Shown piece after piece: positions 18,666-29,008 of a stretch of 64,000 bases of DNA. The notes beneath the pieces are model-generated. The model worked only from the letters and a program-made list of their open reading frames with translations. It ran no database searches and had not been told where the DNA came from. Each line of letters starts with the position of its first letter. Position 1 is the stretch's first letter. Source of the DNA: Vibrio zhanjiangensis (GTDB taxonomy: Bacteria > Pseudomonadota > Gammaproteobacteria > Enterobacterales > Vibrionaceae); assembly GCF_030161235.1 (NCBI RefSeq), contig NZ_BSPW01000054.1:1-64000 (forward strand), written 5' to 3'. The position numbers and the translations under genes are program-made.

Positions 18666-19214
18666 ATGGACCAAGATAAGTTTACCCACATCTATCGATT
18701 ACCTACTGCGATACAAATACGTATTGCCAAATGGCAACAAACGTTTAATGGAACTTCAGATATTGTTATTCATAAAGCGATAGAAGTACGCAATAAACAA
18801 TACCGTAAACCAGACTTTTTCCTTACCGGCTGGAGTGTAAACTTATTCGACAAAAACGACATCTCGATTACCAACCACGGTAAGTATATTCAGACGGCAA
18901 TGAGAACAATGCTCGACCGTAAAGTATCATACAAACGTATCTACCTAACACGATTACCATTGGAGCAAGCAGAACCTGCATTGACAAATTTTAAGCTAGA
19001 GTGGATATCTAGACATAATCACGTAGCTCGTAAGTATAACCAAATTAAGAAAAAAGAATTCCTACGTTATGCTCGCGAAGAAGAGGAAACACTCTATCCC
19101 TCCATACCCAAAGGAGAATTTGATAAATCTCTGTGGAATCGATTGGTCGTATCTGAGCTGGGACCTGAGAAAAAATTTGATAACCCATATTTTGTAAAAA
19201 AGGCCAAAGTGTAG
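18666..19214 (+). CDS. Unrecognised basic protein
   Basis: A protein of about 182 residues that I cannot place in any family. It is soluble, rich in Lys, Arg and Tyr, and has a central helix-like segment (HNHVARKYNQIKKKEFLRYAREEEE) that may form a coiled coil. ATG 18666 is chosen; a GTG at 18654 in the same frame is the alternative. The upstream 298 bp are empty, and it runs convergent to a solute-binding protein gene 17 bp away. Codon use looks similar to its neighbours. It may be a lineage-specific or horizontally acquired gene. Confidence 0.6.
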   Translation: MDQDKFTHIYRLPTAIQIRIAKWQQTFNGTSDIVIHKAIEVRNKQYRKPDFFLTGWSVNLFDKNDISITNHGKYIQTAMRTMLDRKVSYKRIYLTRLPLEQAEPALTNFKLEWISRHNHVARKYNQIKKKEFLRYAREEEETLYPSIPKGEFDKSLWNRLVVSELGPEKKFDNPYFVKKAKV

Positions 19215-19231
19215 CGCTAGATTAACATCAA

Positions 19232-20014
19232 CTACTCGTACTTAGACATAATCTCTTGATAGAGCGAGGTTCCTGACTCACCTTTAGTATTTTTAAGTAG
19301 GTCAATACCTTTTTGTAGTTTAGCTTTAGCTTCATCGCTCACATTGGTGTTGAAAGCAAAGTAGACCTCCCCTTCTTTTAGCGTGTACACCGACTCAAAC
19401 AAATCTGGATCAACATTGGCTTCTTTCGACCACCAAATCGCAGCTCGGTGTGCGTAAACCAATAGGTTAATCCGCCTTTTCATCAGTTGCTCGGATAGCG
19501 TTGTCACATGATTCGCTTCCTGCATCGCCGCTCTGGGAATCCCAATTTCTAATAAAGACTGCTCACCAATGTCGTCTCTTATTACGCCAATACGGTACTT
19601 CGCCATATCCATAGGCTTACTGATTTTTATATTCGCATCTTTGCGAGCCATAACGACTATCTTTATATCGGTTATTGGGCCAACCCAGCTAAATAGTTTT
19701 TCACGATGTTCAGAGCGAGTAGTCGAAAACAGCACTGAATTATCTTCTGTTAACGTTGTTCGGTAAGAGCGAGCCCAGGGCTGTAGGGTAACTTGTGACA
19801 AGTCTATTTCCTCGCCCACAAGTTTACTGGCTTCTACAAGTATATCGACAGCATAACCGGATATTTCACCATCTTTTAAATAATTGCCTGGGGGGTAAGA
19901 TTCGGTGAAATAAGAAAGCTCACGCAAGTCAGATGTGCCTTTCGCTAGACTTGCAAAACTCACACACATTGTCGACAAGATAGCCAAGGACAGAAGACTC
20001 TCAAACCGCTTCAT
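19232..20014 (-). CDS. Family-3 periplasmic solute-binding protein
   Basis: A 260-residue exported protein of the SBP_bac_3 type. ATG 20014 is chosen since it begins the signal peptide (MKRFESLLSLAILSTMCVSFASLA) and follows an AAGG-like site; the frame is open to 20041. The fold is seen in LRELSYFTESYPPGNYLKDGEISGYAVDILVEA, QPWARSYRTT and YRIGVIRDDIGEQSLLE. Such proteins bind amino acids or other small polar ligands. No permease or ATPase is nearby, as with many Vibrio orphan copies. Ligand unknown. Confidence 0.82.
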   Translation of the reverse strand: MKRFESLLSLAILSTMCVSFASLAKGTSDLRELSYFTESYPPGNYLKDGEISGYAVDILVEASKLVGEEIDLSQVTLQPWARSYRTTLTEDNSVLFSTTRSEHREKLFSWVGPITDIKIVVMARKDANIKISKPMDMAKYRIGVIRDDIGEQSLLEIGIPRAAMQEANHVTTLSEQLMKRRINLLVYAHRAAIWWSKEANVDPDLFESVYTLKEGEVYFAFNTNVSDEAKAKLQKGIDLLKNTKGESGTSLYQEIMSKYE

Positions 20015-20273
20015 TACCTTATTCCCAAAGTTAGTAACCATTATATAAACTTAGTTCATCAAGCCGGAGTTCTAAAGAAAAATGCCCATAAATACATGAG
20101 GCTTAGATAACTAATTAATTTCTCGCATAATCTTTTGCCATAATCTTCCAATTACCTAGCTGTATATCCGCTCTCTAGAACATTCTCGATAAATGTTATG
20201 CGTCTAGTTTGATTTACCAAGAACAGCAGCCATACTTACTAGTGATAAAAAAATCATTAGGGAGAAAGGCACT

Positions 20274-21584
20274 ATGTGGCCCTTTAAGAACCGTGTCGAT
20301 AGTGATAAACAAGCAGAAGGCGAACTCCAAGGTTACAAACACATTGTTGAGTCGATGAATCAATCGCTGATCACTATACATTTTGACCCAAGCGGACATA
20401 TTCAGTCTGCCAGCCCACTTTTTCTTAACGCCATGGGTTACCAATTAAGTGAAATACTAGGGAAGCACCACAAAATATTTTGTGATCCTCAATACACAGA
20501 AACACAAGAGTACCGTAATTTTTGGGCTGACTTGGCCATGGGTAAGGTTAAAACGGGAACTTTTGAGCGCTACAATAAGAGCAAAGAACGGGTGATTATA
20601 GAAGCAACCTATTTCCCAATAAAAGGTGAGAGCGGCCAGATTGAAAGCGTAATAAAAATTGCCAATGACGTTACCGAGAAAATGACGAACGCCAGTTCAC
20701 AACAGGATCTAATAAAAGCGCTTCACCAAAATTTCGCGGTCATAGAGTTCCAACCGGACGGAACCATTATCGAGGCGAACAACAATTTCCTCAATGCTCT
20801 AGGTTATACCCTTGATCAAATAAAAGGAAAACATCACAAAATGTTTTGTTTTGACGACTTTTACCAGCAAAACCCAAGTTTTTGGAAGGACTTGTCTAGC
20901 GGGCGAGCTTTCTCTGGACGATTTTTGCGTAAATCCCAGCATGGTGAAGAAGTCTGGATTCAAACGTCGTATAGTCCTGTGTGTGACAGCAAAGGTAAGG
21001 TTTATAAAGTGGTCAAGTTTGCCTCTGACATCACAGATGATGTCACAAGAGAGTTAGCGGTATCGGATGCTGCAAATATTGCTTACAGTACTGCATTGGA
21101 AACTTCCCAAGTTACCCAAGAAGGAAAAAAAGTACTAGAAGATACTGTCAACATTTCTCAGACTATGATGAAGAACCTAAACCAATCCATCAATCAAGTC
21201 CAAGAGCTCGCCTCCTTATCCAACGACGTCTCAGAAATTGTTAAAACGATAGGTGGTATTGCAGATCAAACTAACTTATTGGCTTTAAACGCAGCCATTG
21301 AAGCAGCCAGGGCTGGCGAACAAGGGCGTGGGTTTGCAGTTGTGGCCGATGAAGTGAGGCAACTTGCATCCAGAACCTCTGAATCAACCGAAGAAATTAC
21401 TCAGGTTGTCAACAAAAACATGTCTCTAACTCAAGAAGTCACCAAGGCAATGAATGACGTAAATAGCGTAGCTGAGCAGACAAGCTCGCGAATCGAGGAA
21501 GTGTCTCGCACAATGGATGAAATATACAGTGGAGCAGAAAGCGTTGCGTCTGCGGTCAATAGCTTTAAAGCGAACAATGCTTGA
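20274..21584 (+). CDS. Soluble tandem-PAS methyl-accepting chemotaxis protein
   Basis: A 436-residue chemoreceptor with no membrane helices. Two PAS domains in tandem (about residues 25-140 and 145-260) share the same [10 protein letters not shown] / [11 protein letters not shown] and NFWADL / SFWKDL blocks, so they are an internal duplication. A shortened MCP signalling domain follows (about 275-436), with the hairpin [37 protein letters not shown]. There is no HAMP domain. It resembles Aer2/BdlA-type cytoplasmic sensors. The ligand or cofactor is unknown. Confidence 0.9.
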   Translation: MWPFKNRVDSDKQAEGELQGYKHIVESMNQSLITIHFDPSGHIQSASPLFLNAMGYQLSEILGKHHKIFCDPQYTETQEYRNFWADLAMGKVKTGTFERYNKSKERVIIEATYFPIKGESGQIESVIKIANDVTEKMTNASSQQDLIKALHQNFAVIEFQPDGTIIEANNNFLNALGYTLDQIKGKHHKMFCFDDFYQQNPSFWKDLSSGRAFSGRFLRKSQHGEEVWIQTSYSPVCDSKGKVYKVVKFASDITDDVTRELAVSDAANIAYSTALETSQVTQEGKKVLEDTVNISQTMMKNLNQSINQVQELASLSNDVSEIVKTIGGIADQTNLLALNAAIEAARAGEQGRGFAVVADEVRQLASRTSESTEEITQVVNKNMSLTQEVTKAMNDVNSVAEQTSSRIEEVSRTMDEIYSGAESVASAVNSFKANNA

Positions 21585-21607
21585 TAAAATAATTCACTTA
21601 AATACCA

Positions 21608-21638
21608 GCCTGAGGGAACCGTTTCACTTTCCTCAGGC
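21608..21638 (+). terminator. Hairpin after the PAS-PAS chemoreceptor gene
   Basis: GCCTGAGGGAA and TTCCTCAGGC pair around a 10-base loop 24 bp past the chemoreceptor stop codon. There is no T-run, so it may be a processing or factor-dependent signal rather than an intrinsic terminator. Confidence 0.45.
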
Positions 21639-21720
21639 CGAAGATTGCCATTTGACGTTCAATAACTTGTCACTCGATGGTACACTTTTGTTATTTCTAT
21701 ATCTAGGCACAAGGTAAGAC

Positions 21721-21972
21721 ATGAATCCAATCATTGATATGTTGAAAAAGCACAATATCAGTAACGAACAAATTAACCAGCTATTTGAGACATTAACACA
21801 AAACCCTCTTGCCGCTATGTCAAGTCTAGGGCAGTTAGGCCTACCTCAAGACCAGTTACAAATCCTAATGGGACAGGTAATGCAGAATCCACAGATAATG
21901 AGAGATGCAGTAGATGAATTAGGATTAGACTTTTCAAAAGTAGAACAGGCTAAAAATAAACTACAACAATAA
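21721..21972 (+). CDS. DUF2999-like small protein
   Basis: An 83-residue acidic helical protein: MNPIIDMLKKHNISNEQINQLFETLTQNPLAAM at the start, a GLPQDQLQILMGQVMQNP middle, and a short C-terminal helix. It fits the DUF2999 family of small vibrio proteins of unknown function. An AAGGT site lies just before the ATG, and a strong terminator follows directly. The family name is recalled, not searched. Confidence 0.75.
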   Translation: MNPIIDMLKKHNISNEQINQLFETLTQNPLAAMSSLGQLGLPQDQLQILMGQVMQNPQIMRDAVDELGLDFSKVEQAKNKLQQ

Positions 21973-21973
21973 A

Positions 21974-22000
21974 TTAAGGGCTCCTCATAGGAGCCCTTAA
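21974..22000. terminator. Hairpin terminator between DUF2999-like gene and hapA-like gene
   Basis: A perfect 12-bp stem TTAAGGGCTCCT/AGGAGCCCTTAA with a CAT loop starts 2 bp after the DUF2999 stop. It sits between convergent genes and lacks a long T-run on either side, so it is probably a shared two-way end. Confidence 0.7.
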
Positions 22001-22018
22001 CGTTAATGACCCAACGAC

Positions 22019-24239
<2,221 letters not shown>

Positions 24240-24815
24240 TTATTTATATGATTTATAGCAACAAACCAATTCATAATCTTCACCAGATTTTGACGTGTAT
24301 TCTTTAGCTTCTGTGTATGCACGCAGTTTTCCTTTCTCATCACCTTTAACCAGACTGATCCAATGACGCATCGCTGACATTTCATGAGTTTCTAGTGGAA
24401 ACATGGTGCATGTTTCTAACTGAACATCATCAATATTAACCAGTTCAACACAGCCTGTTCCCCGATGAGGACCGAACGTAACTTCCACATGACTTCCTGT
24501 ACCATCTCGGAAAAGGATAGACTCTGGCTCTTCCTTATTACCGCAGTAAGCGACAAAGTGCTTGGGGTATTTTAAGCCGCTATGACAACCATCTTTGAAA
24601 TAAGCCATAACATGGCGGTAATCTATTACATAGGCTGTAACATCGTTGTGAGAGCCGTTTTCTAATGGAAAAAGGCGATCAAGCAATTTTTTTGCTTTAG
24701 CCTGCTTTTCAGATACCCGATCAGCACTTACCTTTTCTACCTCAAATACAGCTTCAGCGATATAAGTTGAGCGTTGTTGATGATTTTTCGTCTTGTCGAA
24801 AGTAAGCATATTCAT
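24240..24815 (-). CDS. Unrecognised conserved-looking protein
   Basis: A protein of about 191 residues with no domain I recognise. It is soluble, rich in charged residues, with paired cysteines (ETCTMF, ELVCCYKSYK), and an aromatic/His-containing middle (VIDYRHVMAYFKDGCHSG, KHFVAYCGNKEEPE, GPHRGTGCVELVN). ATG 24815 is chosen over a GTG at 24830, since GAGGGA lies about 8 bases before it. It diverges from the DUF3612-like regulator across 160 bp and may be its target. Function unknown. Confidence 0.6.
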   Translation of the reverse strand: MNMLTFDKTKNHQQRSTYIAEAVFEVEKVSADRVSEKQAKAKKLLDRLFPLENGSHNDVTAYVIDYRHVMAYFKDGCHSGLKYPKHFVAYCGNKEEPESILFRDGTGSHVEVTFGPHRGTGCVELVNIDDVQLETCTMFPLETHEMSAMRHWISLVKGDEKGKLRAYTEAKEYTSKSGEDYELVCCYKSYK

Positions 24816-24950
24816 ATTGTATTCCCTCACGGAGTTTCAACGTTTATTTCTCGAAAGCGAGTTTTTGGAACTTTTATGTCGCGATATGTCGATTTGTGAC
24901 CTTGCTTACTTGGTATACTAGTTTGTTTTTTACTACAATTTCACAACAAA

Positions 24951-24973
24951 AATTTTACAGTGTGAATTTTACA
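24951..24973 (+). promoter_or_regulatory. Direct repeat AATTTTACA at the DUF3612-like regulator start
   Basis: AATTTTACA occurs at 24951-24959 and 24965-24973, a 14-bp spacing, ending 2 bp before the regulator's ATG. Regulators of the RamB/ScfR type bind TTTACAAA/TTTGCAAA-like motifs; this may be an autoregulatory site (inference). Confidence 0.4.
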
Positions 24974-24975
24974 AA

Positions 24976-26496
24976 ATGCTGCCTAAAAGCCTTATCCGTC
25001 AATCTCATTTTTTGGGAACCAAAATTCGAAACCTTAGAAAGCGAAATAACCTAACAATGGAAGATCTTTCGGCACGCTGCATTCGCATTAACCCCACATC
25101 AGCACCTTCAGTATCTTATCTTTCAATGATTGAACGTGGGAAACGAGTACCCAGTAGTGAAATGCTAGAGGTCATCGCAGATGTCTTCCAAAAACAACCG
25201 TCATGGTTTCTAGACGATGAACCCGAAAAGGCGGACATTACACCAGTAAAAGGAAACAGAGGCGGGATTCATGGAATGGCACTTGAGCCAAGTTTTCTTT
25301 TCTCAAACGACATCTTACAAATTGCCATACCAGAGATGTTATCTCAAACCGGCATCTCTGGACGCCAATTTGCTCACCTGCTTATAAGAGCTCATCAAGA
25401 GAGTAACCAAAATCACTTTCCAGACCTCGAACGAGCGGCTGAAGAAGTGGGACAGAAACGTCTTAATTTATCTTGGCAAGAGCTCATGGATATGGCTCGA
25501 AGCATAGGGCTTGTAGTACGGTGGGTATCTCGCCCCCCAAAAGATATCGTTGATGAGCTGGGAGTCAGTACTACACAAATGGTGACTTCATTTTTTGAAC
25601 CCCCTAACACTATCTATCTAAATGATATTCTAAAGAAGCATCCTACTCGCCTAAAGTATGATCTCTCTGTTTATATTGGGCACTGTGTCTTACACAACAA
25701 AGCAGGCCTAAAAAGTGTTCTCTCTGTGGGTCAGTCCAATCGATGGGGGGAAAATGACCAATCCAATTCGACATCAGAACTCAAATCGAAGGACATATTA
25801 CAAGCTTGGCGTGATTTTGAATCAAGCTTCTTTGCTGGCGCGTTACTATGCCCCAAAGTCCCTTTCCGACAATTGCTCGATCGCAATGGCTATGAAATTG
25901 ATACTCATCTCAAAGCTGGGGTATCGCCTTCTGTCGCAATGAGACGCATGACAGTCGTATCCCCCTATCCTCACTGGCACTATTTTGATGCCTATGGTCA
26001 AAACAAGCTCAAAGCCGTATATCGAGGTAATGGTATCCCACTGCCTTGGGGAAATATGCGACAGGTTAATGACCCTTGCCAGCATTGGGCTGTGTTTCGT
26101 CGATTATCACAGCCACAAAATGAAAGCTCTGCACAAATTTCTATTCTAGACGTCAATGACAGACCTAGAATATATTGCTGTGAATCCGTCAATATCACAG
26201 ACCCTGCCGGCAATAATAGAGTGCTCTGCGCGGGTATTGATCTAAACCCAGCTATAGATGCACAAGGGGGAGACTCCCAGACAATCGCAGAATCACTAAA
26301 AACATTGTGCGTCGAAAATGGAGGTACTGCGTCAATCCCGAATAACATCAGAAAGGAATTTACGACCGTTGCAAAAATTCTAAATATTAACTGGATAGAA
26401 CGCGGTATACAGGCTGATGCGAGAGTCATATGCTCTCGCGGGGCCTTTTGCCCCAGAAAGCCAAGCTGCTATAGCCTCAATAAAGAGTGTATCTAA
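24976..26496 (+). CDS. XRE-type DUF3612-like transcriptional regulator
   Basis: A 506-residue DNA-binding protein. An XRE helix-turn-helix occupies residues about 12-70 (LGTKIRNLRKRNNLTMEDLSARC and SYLSMIERGKRVPSSEML). A long middle region follows, with LKYDLSVYIGHCVLHN, which may be a relic of the ImmA/IrrE fold. A cysteine-rich end (CSRGAFCPRKPSC) resembles the C-terminal Cys cluster of RamB/ScfR fatty-acyl-responsive regulators. It matches the vibrio DUF3612 regulators, sometimes found near glyoxylate-cycle genes, though none is present here. Inducer unknown. It faces the qrr gene with a 13-bp gap to the RNA 3' end. Confidence 0.8.
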   Translation: MLPKSLIRQSHFLGTKIRNLRKRNNLTMEDLSARCIRINPTSAPSVSYLSMIERGKRVPSSEMLEVIADVFQKQPSWFLDDEPEKADITPVKGNRGGIHGMALEPSFLFSNDILQIAIPEMLSQTGISGRQFAHLLIRAHQESNQNHFPDLERAAEEVGQKRLNLSWQELMDMARSIGLVVRWVSRPPKDIVDELGVSTTQMVTSFFEPPNTIYLNDILKKHPTRLKYDLSVYIGHCVLHNKAGLKSVLSVGQSNRWGENDQSNSTSELKSKDILQAWRDFESSFFAGALLCPKVPFRQLLDRNGYEIDTHLKAGVSPSVAMRRMTVVSPYPHWHYFDAYGQNKLKAVYRGNGIPLPWGNMRQVNDPCQHWAVFRRLSQPQNESSAQISILDVNDRPRIYCCESVNITDPAGNNRVLCAGIDLNPAIDAQGGDSQTIAESLKTLCVENGGTASIPNNIRKEFTTVAKILNINWIERGIQADARVICSRGAFCPRKPSCYSLNKECI

Positions 26497-26509
26497 ACAA
26501 ACTCAGAAT

Positions 26510-26617
26510 AAAAAAAAGCCAATCACAAAAATCTGTAATTGGCGATATAAGGCGTGAACAATGTATATTCACTAACAACGTCAGTTGGCTAGGTGACCCT
26601 CGGCTTAATAAGGGTCA
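26510..26617 (-). ncRNA. qrr: Qrr quorum-regulatory small RNA
   Basis: On the minus strand this 108-base RNA starts TGACCC, folds a 5' stem-loop (TGACCC...GGGTCA, 26594-26617), and carries the invariant Qrr core over 26568-26599, including CACCTAGCCAACTGACG and TTGTTAGTGAA, which pairs with luxR/hapR and other target mRNAs. It ends in a rho-independent terminator: GCCAATTAC/GTGATTGGC stem followed by eight Ts (26510-26545). Qrr RNAs work with Hfq and are made at low cell density by LuxO~P and sigma-54. No luxO is adjacent, so it is one of the dispersed paralogues rather than the luxO-linked qrr1. Confidence 0.95.
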
Positions 26618-26628
26618 TCTACAGTAAA

Positions 26629-26644
26629 GCACAAGTCGTGCCAA
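26629..26644 (-). promoter_or_regulatory. Sigma-54 promoter of qrr
   Basis: On the minus strand TTGGCACGACTTGTGC has GG at -24 and GC at -12, exactly 10 bases apart, and matches the YTGGCACG-N4-TTGC consensus with one -12 mismatch. The GC lies 12 bases before the predicted RNA start at 26617. Confidence 0.88.
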
Positions 26645-26719
26645 CTTTAATAGAAGCCAAAAACCCATTAAATTGGCGACAATTCCACCAAATACATACA
26701 AACGATACGCATAAAGTCT

Positions 26720-26773
26720 TTGCAATATTAATAAATTTTGCAATATGCTAAAAATTACATTTGCATATTGCAA
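26720..26773. promoter_or_regulatory. LuxO-type enhancer sites upstream of qrr
   Basis: TTGCATATTGCAA (26761-26773) is a perfect match to the LuxO motif TTGCA-W3-TGCAA. TTGCAATATGCTA (26738-26750) matches with one change, and TTGCAATATTAAT (26720-26732) is a half site. They lie about 100-155 bp upstream of the qrr start, a usual distance for a sigma-54 activator. Confidence 0.85.
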
Positions 26774-26841
26774 AAAATAACTATAGGAAATCACATTGTT
26801 GATACACTGAAGGTTGCGAAGCCAAAATCATCAGATGTGGA

Positions 26842-27276
26842 TCACTTTTGGTGAAATACCCAGATAGGCCCGATTAAGATAAACCATAGCTTGTCGGTCA
26901 AAGAGGGCGATTTTCCTTCCAACTTATACCCAATCAATTGCACCACTTCTAATAGAATGAATAAAGCTGCGGAAATAGAGAACACTGGTAACTGTAAGAT
27001 ATCTAACGACCAAATTAAGGATATACAGGCAATGGTAAACCCCAGCATCATCAAAAATATACTTACAGACAGCTTGAGATAAAAAACCATAATAGGTACC
27101 AAAGCCATCCATACCCAATTCACGGTAAAGCCAAACAAGGCTGGTGACGGAATTGTCCAAATTAAACCAACCGCGCCAAGAAAGGCGCCCGGCACCGCCA
27201 CTTTACTAATCCTCTGATTTAGAGGGTTTTGGTGACTGCCATCAAAATCGCTTAACCATTGAGTCAACTCTTGCAT
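26842..27276 (-). CDS. DUF962/Mpo1-like membrane protein
   Basis: A 144-residue membrane protein with four hydrophobic segments after an N-terminal soluble stretch (LSDFDGSHQNPLNQRISKVAVPGAF). That stretch resembles the His/Asn-containing start of the DUF962 (yeast Mpo1-like) family, whose eukaryotic members are dioxygenases in phytosphingosine breakdown. Later segments include FYLKLSVSIFLMMLGFTIAC and LEVVQLIGYKLEGKSPSLTDKLWFILIGPIWVF, also typical of the family. The bacterial role is not established. Gene-free AT-rich sequence with the LuxO sites follows its stop codon. Confidence 0.7.
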   Translation of the reverse strand: MQELTQWLSDFDGSHQNPLNQRISKVAVPGAFLGAVGLIWTIPSPALFGFTVNWVWMALVPIMVFYLKLSVSIFLMMLGFTIACISLIWSLDILQLPVFSISAALFILLEVVQLIGYKLEGKSPSLTDKLWFILIGPIWVFHQK

Positions 27277-27361
27277 TATCTTCCACCAACTTTATTATCT
27301 TAACCAACCATCCTACGATTTAGTTCGCGCTCATGAATAGTCAATTTCACTCAAATTATTC

Positions 27362-28714
27362 TTAACTCCGCTTGTCATCGTACATATTTTCATCAGCAAC
27401 CTTAAGCATCTCATCCACCTCTTTGAATTGCCCATCGTATATTGCTACTCCAATACTGACATAGATACTTATTTCATTTTTTTCATACATTACGGGGTAT
27501 TGGCAAATCGCTTTCTGTAACTGATTGTTTATAGTATCCACGTCTTCTTTACTCTTAACTCGAGTTAAAAGAACCAAAAATTCATCTCCCCCAACTCGCG
27601 CAACGACGTCACATGACCTCAACACTGCTTTAATTCTCTTCGCTACCGCGATGAGTACCTTATCTCCAGCCGCATGACCATAGGTGTCGTTAATCCATTT
27701 GAACTTGTCTAGGTCTACATTTAGGATGGCAAAAGATTGTGCTTTGGCAGAAGCAGCAATGAGTCCAAAATGGCGCTCAAGTGTGTACATAAAATAGCGA
27801 CGATTAGGCAAGGACGTCAGTGAATCATGCAAAGCACGTTGGTTGGCAGTATGGTAAAGATAGTAAATCGCGCCATATGCCAGCATCAGCAAGACGATCA
27901 AAGGATACCCTAGTAACCTTGCGGCATGAACACGATACCAAATACCAAATTCAAGCAAATCATGTTTCGTCGCTGCAGCGATTAACCAAGTACCATATGG
28001 GAACTTAACTGACTCCGTAGCGAAAGCATCATCAAAAGTACTCTTAGTTCCATAAAATATATCTCCCTCCTCTCCCGAGCCATCGACTCCTCGCATCGCC
28101 AAATAGTATTTTCTGGCGTATGATTCAACCCCAACATCACTAAATAAGTTCTCGAGTGAAATGACTAAACTGCATACCCCCCAATAATCTCGATAGTATA
28201 TGGGGTCGGAAAAAAGTGGCACCTGAGCGATGAGCACTCTTCGGCCATGAACGGAATTTACAGGTCCAGCAATCAAAATCTCATGTATATCTCTGGCCTG
28301 ATTTACTGTCCTCCACTGATCTGGAAGAGTGCGATAATCTAAATCGAGCAAGTGCTCATTTTCTTCATATGGATAGACATACTTCACGACATCATCTGGT
28401 GCCAATGTTATAAGTTCAACATGGTGTGTTTTGCGTATAACGCTAGAGGCAAATAACTCCCAACCAGAAAAGTCAAAATTCGGCTTGGAAGCAATAAGTG
28501 CCACCAGACCATTTGCAACGAATATGTCATTGAAAATCGCTATTTCTAACTCTGAGCGAATGATGGACAACTCTTCTTTTGCTCGTAACAACATCCTATT
28601 GTGCATGAAGGCCTTTTGGCTACGGTCTATAAACTCAACCAGTCCTATGCCGACACCACTTAATAGCAGTGCTATCAACAAAGCTGCCCATCGACTGCCA
28701 AAACGCTCTCTCAT
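27362..28714 (-). CDS. CHASE-GGDEF membrane diguanylate cyclase
   Basis: A protein of about 450 residues. ATG 28714 is chosen (GAGGG 6 bases before it); the frame is open to 28753. A first membrane helix (AALLIALLLSGVGIGLVEFI) precedes a periplasmic CHASE-like sensor (about 40-255), with NGLVALIASKPNFDFSGWELFA and HGRRVLIAQVPLF. A second helix (LLGYPLIVLLMLAYGAIYYL) leads to a GGDEF domain with NVDLDKFKWINDTYGHAAGD and the intact catalytic GGDEF. RSCD five residues before it gives the RxxD inhibitory site. It should make c-di-GMP under product feedback control. Confidence 0.92.
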   Translation of the reverse strand: MRERFGSRWAALLIALLLSGVGIGLVEFIDRSQKAFMHNRMLLRAKEELSIIRSELEIAIFNDIFVANGLVALIASKPNFDFSGWELFASSVIRKTHHVELITLAPDDVVKYVYPYEENEHLLDLDYRTLPDQWRTVNQARDIHEILIAGPVNSVHGRRVLIAQVPLFSDPIYYRDYWGVCSLVISLENLFSDVGVESYARKYYLAMRGVDGSGEEGDIFYGTKSTFDDAFATESVKFPYGTWLIAAATKHDLLEFGIWYRVHAARLLGYPLIVLLMLAYGAIYYLYHTANQRALHDSLTSLPNRRYFMYTLERHFGLIAASAKAQSFAILNVDLDKFKWINDTYGHAAGDKVLIAVAKRIKAVLRSCDVVARVGGDEFLVLLTRVKSKEDVDTINNQLQKAICQYPVMYEKNEISIYVSIGVAIYDGQFKEVDEMLKVADENMYDDKRS

Positions 28715-29008
28715 TAAACCCTCACACAAATCCACAACTACCCAATGTAGCAAGCCCTATCTCTGCACTGTCTAGGGATAAACTACTCGGCTAAATATTT
28801 TTTGGGTGCATGACGACATGGACATTACCTACACTCCTACTTAAAAACTATATGAACTTGAGTAAGTTTCCATTAATAGTGATAAAAATATTATCTTTAT
28901 CGCCACAGTGAGCATGATAAATGCTTGTGTACCATCATAAAAAGCGCCTTTCTTTAATACAGTTACAACAAGCGCTCCAACCGACTTACGACACAACATA
29001 GTATTTAT
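28715..29008. other. Intergenic region between the CHASE-GGDEF and DMT genes
   Basis: 294 bp with no gene or strong hairpin. It contains the promoter for the diguanylate cyclase and the 3' flank of the DMT-family gene. Confidence 0.4.
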
